The notes beneath the pieces are model-generated. The model was not told where the DNA came from, ran no database searches, and was given only the letters and a program-made list of their open reading frames with translations. Positions 39,742-44,683 of a stretch of 44,683 bases of DNA are shown here, piece by piece. The stretch is from assembly GCA_029211095.1 (NCBI GenBank), contig JARGFS010000006.1, positions 1 to 44,683 on the forward strand, written 5' to 3'. Made by a program: the position numbers and the translations under genes. This DNA is from a bacterium. Its GTDB lineage: Bacteria; Zixibacteria; MSB-5A5; GN15; FEB-12. Numbering within the stretch: the stretch's first letter is position 1; each line of letters opens with the position of its first letter.

Positions 39742-40590
39742 TTAATCCATATTCTCCAGTTCTGCCGTAGTCCTGATGATGAGGGAGTCGATATCGACCG
39801 AGCCACCCAGCTCTTGTTTGATCGCATCGAAGAGGTTCAACGCTTCCTCTTTTTTGTCACGACGATCATACGATGCAAGAGTGCTGGCCAGATTCAGTTT
39901 GTAAAAGCTGTTGGCGGAATCAGTGGCCAACAGCGTGCGGAATATGTTTTCCGCCTTTTCATATTCTCCCAAAAAGGAATAAATTGAACCACGATTGGCG
40001 GTGAACTCTTCACGTGGTCCAAATTTGTCAATCGCCGTATCCAGAATGGCCGAAGCTACATAAAGCGAGTTGGCGGAGATGGCGGCACCCACCAGTTTGA
40101 GATAGGCCGCAGTGTCTTCGGGCTGGTTCTCCACAATCTTACGCATGTAGAAAAGGACATGCATGTAATGTTTCAGGTAAGCGTTGTATTCAGCCAGCTG
40201 TGGCCAGTATTGGTCCGGCGGGTCACCAAGATCAATCAGGGTCAGCATTGCGTCAATGGCCAGATCCCAGTCCCGCACTTGCGGAGCAATCTGCAATTTG
40301 GCCAGGTTGATCTCGCGGTTGTTGCGGTAAAGAAGGTCAGCCTTCCGAATGTAAAAGAGGGCTGAGTCATAAACATACTCTTTCTGGTAGCAGAGCCCCA
40401 TGTAGTAAATCAGGTCCTGATTGGAAGGAGCCAGGGTCAGCCCTTTGCCCAGTAGATCTCTCGCCTCGCGATACTTGCCGGCCAGAAACGCTTTTTGGCC
40501 ATCCTTGAGATAACTGGCGGCATCGGACCCCTCCTGCGAACAGCTGACAACAATGCTCAGAACGAATAGTAATAGTAATATGCGCTTCAT
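39742..40590 (-). CDS. TPR-repeat lipoprotein
   Basis: 282-residue predicted lipoprotein; signal peptide ends VVSC with Cys17. It has several tetratricopeptide-like helices (AFLAGKYREARDLLGKGLTLAPSN, LIYYMGLCYQKEYVYDSALFYI, NRGSIYSFLGEYEKAENIFRTLLATD). TPR lipoproteins scaffold protein assemblies in the outer-membrane periplasmic face; the partner is unknown. A TTGAAA-17-TATTTT promoter lies upstream, divergent from the dprA-like gene. Confidence 0.75.
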   Translation of the reverse strand: MKRILLLLFVLSIVVSCSQEGSDAASYLKDGQKAFLAGKYREARDLLGKGLTLAPSNQDLIYYMGLCYQKEYVYDSALFYIRKADLLYRNNREINLAKLQIAPQVRDWDLAIDAMLTLIDLGDPPDQYWPQLAEYNAYLKHYMHVLFYMRKIVENQPEDTAAYLKLVGAAISANSLYVASAILDTAIDKFGPREEFTANRGSIYSFLGEYEKAENIFRTLLATDSANSFYKLNLASTLASYDRRDKKEEALNLFDAIKQELGGSVDIDSLIIRTTAELENMD

Positions 40591-40625
40591 CTCTTGATAT
40601 CCTTTGGTCTGTTTTGTTCTGATCC

Positions 40626-40654
40626 AAAATACTATTATTTATGCCCATTTTCAA
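40626..40654 (-). promoter_or_regulatory. Promoter of the TPR lipoprotein gene
   Basis: Minus-strand TTGAAA (40654-40649), 17-nt spacer, TATTTT (40631-40626). Confidence 0.55.
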
Positions 40655-40688
40655 GTTTATCGACAGCCAAGATATCAAATGTGTTCGG

Positions 40689-40717
40689 TTGACAAACCAG
40701 ACTGTGCAAAGCAAATT
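40689..40717 (+). promoter_or_regulatory. Promoter of the DprA-like gene
   Basis: TTGACA at 40689-40694, 17-nt spacer, CAAATT at 40712-40717 (only half-matched -10). The ATG at 40723 is 6 nt downstream, so a leaderless mRNA is likely if this promoter is real. Confidence 0.4.
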
Positions 40718-40722
40718 GGGGA

Positions 40723-41625
40723 ATGCCAAATCAGATCGACGAAAGAACTATCAAAACTGTCGCTTTGTGCCGGTTTGCCGATGTTACCCCGCGCCTGTTT
40801 GAAGCGCTTCTGCACCATTTTGGCAACCTGGAGAGGATTGTTCGGGCGGACTCCGGAAGCCTTATGGCCATTGACAAGATTGGTGTCGAAGCGGCCAATA
40901 AGGTCAGCCAGGTCTCCCAATATTTTGAAGATGCGGAGCTTTTCCTCAGGACAATGGAGCAAAAGGGAATCAGTGTCACAACCAGATTTGATGATGAATA
41001 CCCCAAATCCCTGTTTGAAATAAACGATCCACCGCCCCTTCTGTATGTTCGCGGCAAGCTGCCGGTGGACAATAAGAAGTCAGTCGCTCTGGTCGGGGCT
41101 GACCAGCCGACTAACGAAGGGATTGAACTCACTACCACGGCCGCTGACCATTTTGTGCGGGCTTCGGTGCAGGTTATCTCTTCGCTCTATCGCGGTATTG
41201 ATGCCGCCGCCCATCTTGGTTGTATAGCAGCCGAGGCAACTTCGTTTGCCGTGCCTGAGACAGGATTGGAAGAAGTACGCGCCGATGCAGTTGTCCCGTT
41301 GGCTATTGATATTGTCAAAGAAGGGGGATTGATAACTGACTTTAGTCCCGAAACTGAGTTTGCCGAAGGGAACTACAAGCAGGCCAATCGGCTACTGGTC
41401 GGAATGAGCCAGGCAGTGGTGGTGACTGAACTGTACTCCCATTCTGCCCGTACTCTGGACCTGCTGGAGTTCTGCCACCAGACCGGCATGCTGACATTTC
41501 TGTTGATTGATCCTGCAAAAGCTGCGCTGTCTGACGAGAGCGCCCTCAACAGTGCTGTCAAGTGTGGGGCCCTGCCGATGTTGGGTCTGGATAAACTTGA
41601 CGATATTGTCAAATCACTTGTCTGA
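40723..41625 (+). CDS. Divergent DprA/Smf family protein
   Basis: 300-residue Rossmann-fold protein of the DprA family, which loads RecA on single-stranded DNA during transformation. Helical N-terminal part, then EYPKSLFEINDPPPLLYVRG (about 93-111), the usual DprA lead-in. The family's GSR motif is GAD (125-127), the SGxAxGID motif is SSLYRGID (153-160) and the RNR motif is QANR near GMSQAVVVTE. The DNA-binding residues are therefore changed. It could be a second DprA with another role; a canonical DprA may lie elsewhere. yigZ follows by 7 nt. Confidence 0.8.
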   Translation: MPNQIDERTIKTVALCRFADVTPRLFEALLHHFGNLERIVRADSGSLMAIDKIGVEAANKVSQVSQYFEDAELFLRTMEQKGISVTTRFDDEYPKSLFEINDPPPLLYVRGKLPVDNKKSVALVGADQPTNEGIELTTTAADHFVRASVQVISSLYRGIDAAAHLGCIAAEATSFAVPETGLEEVRADAVVPLAIDIVKEGGLITDFSPETEFAEGNYKQANRLLVGMSQAVVVTELYSHSARTLDLLEFCHQTGMLTFLLIDPAKAALSDESALNSAVKCGALPMLGLDKLDDIVKSLV

Positions 41626-41632
41626 TTAAATT

Positions 41633-42262
41633 ATGAATGACAGTTACTTCTCAGTAGCAAAAGAGGCTCGGGCTGAGACCAAGGTAAAAGGCTCCCGGTT
41701 CATTGGGCGAGTCTGGCCAATCGAGAGTCAGGAAGCAGCCCTGGAACTTCTGGCCCAGGTCAGACGGGATGAGTATGCCGCTACGCATAATTGCTATGCC
41801 TACCGGGTCGGTCTGGGACCACACGCGCTGTTCAAGTATTCTGATGACGGAGAGCCTTCCGGAACCGCCGGAAAGCCAATCTATGACATTCTGGAGGGGC
41901 GTGATCTGACCAACACGATTGTTGTTGTCACCCGCTACTATGGCGGGACAAAACTGGGGACCGGAGGTCTGGTCCGTGCTTATTCGGAGGCAGCCGCACT
42001 TGCTTTGGATGAGGCCGGGCTGAAGGAACACTACTTGAGCGATCAAATCAAAATTGAAATCCTGCCCGGACTGTATAACCAGTTTATGCAAATGACGCAG
42101 CATTTCCTGATCCTTGACCAACAGGCCGAATTCTCTGACCGGGTGATAATTCAATTGAGAGTCAGGAAGAGCCAGACCAAAAAACTAATCGAGAGTATTG
42201 TGGAACTAAGCAGTGGCAAGGCGGTGATCGAAAAGCAGGTGGAAAATGAACCGGAAGATTGA
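41633..42262 (+). CDS. yigZ: IMPACT/YigZ family protein
   Basis: 209-residue protein of the conserved UPF0029/YigZ family. The N-terminal IMPACT domain shows KVKGSRFIGRVWPI, THNCYAYR, YSDDGEPSGTAGKPI and VTRYYGGTKLGTGGLVRAY; the C-terminal DUF1949 part follows. The exact biochemical role is unknown, though IMPACT proteins bind ribosomes or regulators in eukaryotes. It overlaps the PfkB gene by 17 nt and probably shares its transcript with the DprA-like gene. Confidence 0.92.
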   Translation: MNDSYFSVAKEARAETKVKGSRFIGRVWPIESQEAALELLAQVRRDEYAATHNCYAYRVGLGPHALFKYSDDGEPSGTAGKPIYDILEGRDLTNTIVVVTRYYGGTKLGTGGLVRAYSEAAALALDEAGLKEHYLSDQIKIEILPGLYNQFMQMTQHFLILDQQAEFSDRVIIQLRVRKSQTKKLIESIVELSSGKAVIEKQVENEPED

Positions 42263-43160
42263 TTGCCTGGGGCTGGGGATCATACCGTACGATCTTCTTT
42301 ATTCGGTCAAAGCATATCCCGAAGCTGAGATGAAGATTGATGCGGAGTCACTTTTCATGCAGGGTGGGGGACCGGTTCCGTCGGTTTTGGTCGGACTTTC
42401 ACGACTCGGTTTTAGGTCGGCTATGATCGGCGTGGTTGGAGATGATCCTATCGGCCGGATAGGAGTCGAAGAATTAAAGCGGGCAAAAGTAAACACGGAA
42501 TTTATCCGCGTCAGAAACGGAAAGCCATCGGCCGTTGCCGCCGGATGGGTGGAAAAGGGTACCGGAAGACGGACGCTGGTGCTGGGGCGGGAGGTTTTTG
42601 TCCAACCGGCCGACCTGAAACTAAGCCGGTATCCCATCCCCCGACTGGTGCACCTCGATGGTCGTGATATGCCCGCTACTCTTAAACTGGCTAAATGGGC
42701 CAAGAGGAACGGGGCGGTTGTCTCGTTTGATATTGGCTCTATACGAAATGATGTTTCGGCTGTGTTTCCGTACGTAGACCACTTGGTAGTGGCGGACAGC
42801 TATGCTTTTCCGTTCACAAAGTGCTCGGACGTCAAACAGGCCATCAAAAAGCTCTGTAAGTACGGATCCGGGACGGTCGTTGTGACCGAAGGGATTAAAG
42901 GTTCGACCGGTTATGAGTCCGGAGAATTTTTCTATCAGCCAGCGTATAGAGTCCGCACGGTAGATACCACCGGGGCCGGGGATGCTTTTCACACCGGGTA
43001 TATCATGGGACTGCTTAACGGCGCTTCCATCGCAGAGAGGCTCCATCTTGGCGCGGCAGTTGCGGCCATCAAGTGCCGTCAACCGGGGGCTCGGACCGGC
43101 CTTCCGGGTAAAGCAGAGCTGAAGAAGTTTTTGAGTGGCCAGCCCAGGAAGTACAAGTAA
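42246..43160 (+). CDS. PfkB family carbohydrate kinase
   Basis: 304-residue ribokinase-fold sugar or nucleoside kinase. N-terminal GGGPVPSVLVGLSRLG (substrate-binding GG), GVVGDDPIGR and the C-terminal anion hole with catalytic base VDTTGAGDAFHTGYIMGLL. The substrate cannot be read from sequence; ribose, fructose and adenosine kinases share this pattern. AGGTGG precedes the ATG inside yigZ. The PAP2 gene follows after 24 nt. Confidence 0.9.
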   Translation: MNRKIDCLGLGIIPYDLLYSVKAYPEAEMKIDAESLFMQGGGPVPSVLVGLSRLGFRSAMIGVVGDDPIGRIGVEELKRAKVNTEFIRVRNGKPSAVAAGWVEKGTGRRTLVLGREVFVQPADLKLSRYPIPRLVHLDGRDMPATLKLAKWAKRNGAVVSFDIGSIRNDVSAVFPYVDHLVVADSYAFPFTKCSDVKQAIKKLCKYGSGTVVVTEGIKGSTGYESGEFFYQPAYRVRTVDTTGAGDAFHTGYIMGLLNGASIAERLHLGAAVAAIKCRQPGARTGLPGKAELKKFLSGQPRKYK

Positions 43161-43184
43161 CTGGTTAGCGAGGATCTGATTTAG

Positions 43185-43754
43185 ATGTTAGAGTTTTTGG
43201 CCGGAATTGATCAGGCTGTTTTTGTATTCATAAATAGCCAACTGGCCAATCCGGTTACCGATTGGTTGATGCCAATTATAACTTCAAACAATCTGTTGCG
43301 CCTTCTGTATGGGCTGGCTCTACTGTTGATGCTCCTGTTCGGCAACAGCCGGGTGCGCTGGCTCTGCCTTTTTTCGGCCCTGGTTCTTCTTCTGACCGAT
43401 CAGACCTCAGCGTCGCTTATAAAACCGCTCATTGGCCGCCTGCGCCCCTGCCATACCTTGCCGGATGTACATCTGCTCGTTGATTGCGGGGGAGGGAAAG
43501 CGATGCCTTCGTCCCACGCCGCTAACGCGTTCGGCCTGGCAGCTCTTTTCTCGTTAGCGCTGCCGCGCACGCGGGTCTATCTTCTGATTTTTGCCGCTCT
43601 TGTTGCACTCAGTCGTATCTTTGTGGGGGTGCATTACCCGGCGGACATAGTTGTCGGGGGAGTTGTGGGCTGTCTGTTTGGTTATCTGGTCTGGATTCTT
43701 TTTGCCAGAGTTGAAAACAGACTGCCGGGTATCAGGAACAGAGTTCGGACGTAA
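43185..43754 (+). CDS. PAP2-type phosphatase (lipid phosphatase)
   Basis: 189-residue inner-membrane protein with five to six helices and the PAP2 signature: K-x6-RP (KPLIGRLRP), PSSH (AMPSSHAANAFG) and SR-x5-H-x3-D (SRIFVGVHYPAD). It probably dephosphorylates undecaprenyl pyrophosphate or phosphatidic or phosphatidylglycerol phosphates. The start ATG at 43185 has GCGAGGA upstream. The macro-domain gene follows after 13 nt. Confidence 0.9.
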   Translation: MLEFLAGIDQAVFVFINSQLANPVTDWLMPIITSNNLLRLLYGLALLLMLLFGNSRVRWLCLFSALVLLLTDQTSASLIKPLIGRLRPCHTLPDVHLLVDCGGGKAMPSSHAANAFGLAALFSLALPRTRVYLLIFAALVALSRIFVGVHYPADIVVGGVVGCLFGYLVWILFARVENRLPGIRNRVRT

Positions 43755-43767
43755 TTGGAGGTTCCAA

Positions 43768-44289
43768 ATGCAGATTGAGGTTGTTCGCGGAGATATTACC
43801 AGGACCGAAGTTGAGGCGATTGTCAATGCCGCCAATAACCAGTTCTGGATGGGGTCCGGTGTAGCCGGAGCTATCAAGGCTGCCGGGGGTGAGATTATCG
43901 AGCGGGAAGCGGTGGCCAAAGGTCCGGCCTTCCCCGGCGACTCTATTCACACGACAGCGGGCGATTTGCCATACAAAGTGATCATACATGCGGCGGTTAT
44001 GGGGCAGGACCTCAGGACTTCGGCCAGGCTTATCCGTCAGGCAACCGTGAGCAGTCTGAAGCTGGCCGATGAATTAGGTATCAAGTCGGTTGCTCTTCCC
44101 GCGTTCGGAACCGGGGTCGGCAATTTCCCTATGAAGGCGTGCGCGAATCTAATGGTGGCCTCGGCAGGTGGCTTCCAGCAGATGGCCAAACAGCTTGAAC
44201 TGGTGCAGTTCTGCCTGTTTGATGAGTTTGGGTATGTTCTGTTTCAGGAGAGTCTGGAAAAAGCGCTCAATCGCGGAACCGCATTTTGA
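43768..44289 (+). CDS. Macro-domain (ADP-ribose-binding) protein
   Basis: 173-residue macro domain. It opens IEVVRGDITRTEVEAIVNAANNQ, then FWMGSGVAGAIKAAGG (the adenine/ribose loop) and ALPAFGTGVGNFP. Such proteins bind or remove ADP-ribose or O-acetyl-ADP-ribose. The loop GSG replaces the usual GGGGV motif, so catalysis is uncertain. ATG 43768 follows GGAGG at correct spacing. An upstream extension from 43651 would overlap the PAP2 gene and is rejected. The 3' end overlaps a convergent gene by 23 nt. Confidence 0.85.
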   Translation: MQIEVVRGDITRTEVEAIVNAANNQFWMGSGVAGAIKAAGGEIIEREAVAKGPAFPGDSIHTTAGDLPYKVIIHAAVMGQDLRTSARLIRQATVSSLKLADELGIKSVALPAFGTGVGNFPMKACANLMVASAGGFQQMAKQLELVQFCLFDEFGYVLFQESLEKALNRGTAF

Positions 44290-44683
44290 ACTGACCATCC
44301 AGCTTGATAGTGTCACTGGTCACGCTCTCAAAGCTGGCATCAACCGTAAGAAAGAGCATCGTGCTGGTCAGGGAGTCGACACTGAATTCCCCTGTGATCG
44401 GGGCATAAACCTTCTGTTCGGCTGGCATCTCATAATTCCCCAGAAGCTGTGCCCCGGAATTATCCAAAACCGGGAACCGTGCCTTTTCCAATTTGGTCGG
44501 AAGTTCCAGGAATAGTTTTACTCGGAGATGTTGATCAAACGCCAGAGCGTACTGGGTGCCAACATGGTGCGTTTTCCCGCGCCGACCGGTTGTAATGATG
44601 GCCACATCCCCATCTCCCGGAACCAGCTTAATCTCTGATTCGGTTGGTTCTATCGTGGCTGACTTGACCAGTTCGGTCGTCTC
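44267..44683 (-). CDS. Partial hypothetical protein at right edge
   Basis: The minus-strand frame is open to the window edge, so this is the C-terminal 138 residues of a longer protein. It is beta-rich (VAIITTGRRGKTHHVG, LRVKLFLELPTKLEKA, AQLLGNYEMPAEQKVYAP) and ends FKMRFRD. No family recognised; it could be a lipoprotein or outer-membrane protein. Its stop overlaps the macro-domain gene tail by 23 nt in a convergent layout. Confidence 0.6.
   Translation of the reverse strand, partial: ETTELVKSATIEPTESEIKLVPGDGDVAIITTGRRGKTHHVGTQYALAFDQHLRVKLFLELPTKLEKARFPVLDNSGAQLLGNYEMPAEQKVYAPITGEFSVDSLTSTMLFLTVDASFESVTSDTIKLDGQFKMRFRD

Overview
The window looks like chromosome from an uncultured Gram-negative (diderm) bacterium. 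Evidence for an outer membrane: an LptE-like lipoprotein, a PorV/PorQ-type barrel, two more barrel-like proteins, a LolA-like protein, many lipobox lipoproteins and several periplasmic c-type cytochromes. The PorV-like protein, the many FCB-style lipoproteins and the REP-like palindromes would fit a candidate FCB-group phylum such as Zixibacteria; this placement is inference from gene style. GC is about half over most of the window, but the first ~500 bases are strongly GC-rich, so the left edge may be a chimeric join inside hutU. No insertion sequence, prophage or CRISPR array was found.

Layout. 159-5635 (+): histidine degradation (hutU, hutI), an LptE-like lipoprotein, then a PorV-like barrel, a lipoprotein and a rhodanese lipoprotein. 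6130-8516 (+): a small lipoprotein and comM. 8751-11454: acyl-CoA dehydrogenase (-), divergent from a GNAT acetyltransferase and an enoyl-CoA hydratase (+). 11755-15104 (-): pgsA-pgpA-cinA-thpR-doxX. 15237-16220 (-): barrel protein plus monoheme cytochrome under a Fur-like palindrome. 16374-19493 (-): an organoarsenical-type ars cluster (arsR, permease, ArsE-, ArsF- and ArsG-like). 20097-24963 (+): lon, engB, purA and an FKBP isomerase. 25188-25934 (-): an unknown polytopic membrane protein. 26112-29140 (+): tRNA-Lys, hexaheme cytochrome, asnS. 29834-35551 (+): ECF sigma factor, zinc anti-sigma factor, then an RND/MMPL exporter, LolA-like protein, barrel and DUF2892 protein. 35696-44683: lipoproteins, murQ, a heme-binding protein, a TPR lipoprotein (-), a DprA-like protein, yigZ, a PfkB kinase, a PAP2 phosphatase, a macro-domain protein and a partial gene at the right edge.

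The most interesting signals are regulatory. The ECF sigma gene and the exporter operon share a TGAATCATTT box at matching positions, which suggests a sigma-controlled trans-envelope lipid-export system. Several intergenic regions hold a promoter followed after 70-95 nt by a hairpin and T-run without an ORF, so they look like small RNAs; some share C-rich loops. The unknown membrane protein and one of these small RNAs share a tandem TGACA promoter. Several genes (arsR, pgsA, murQ, dprA-like) have a -10 element so close to the start codon that leaderless mRNAs are expected. engB has no ATG, GTG or TTG at its expected start and appears to begin at AUC.
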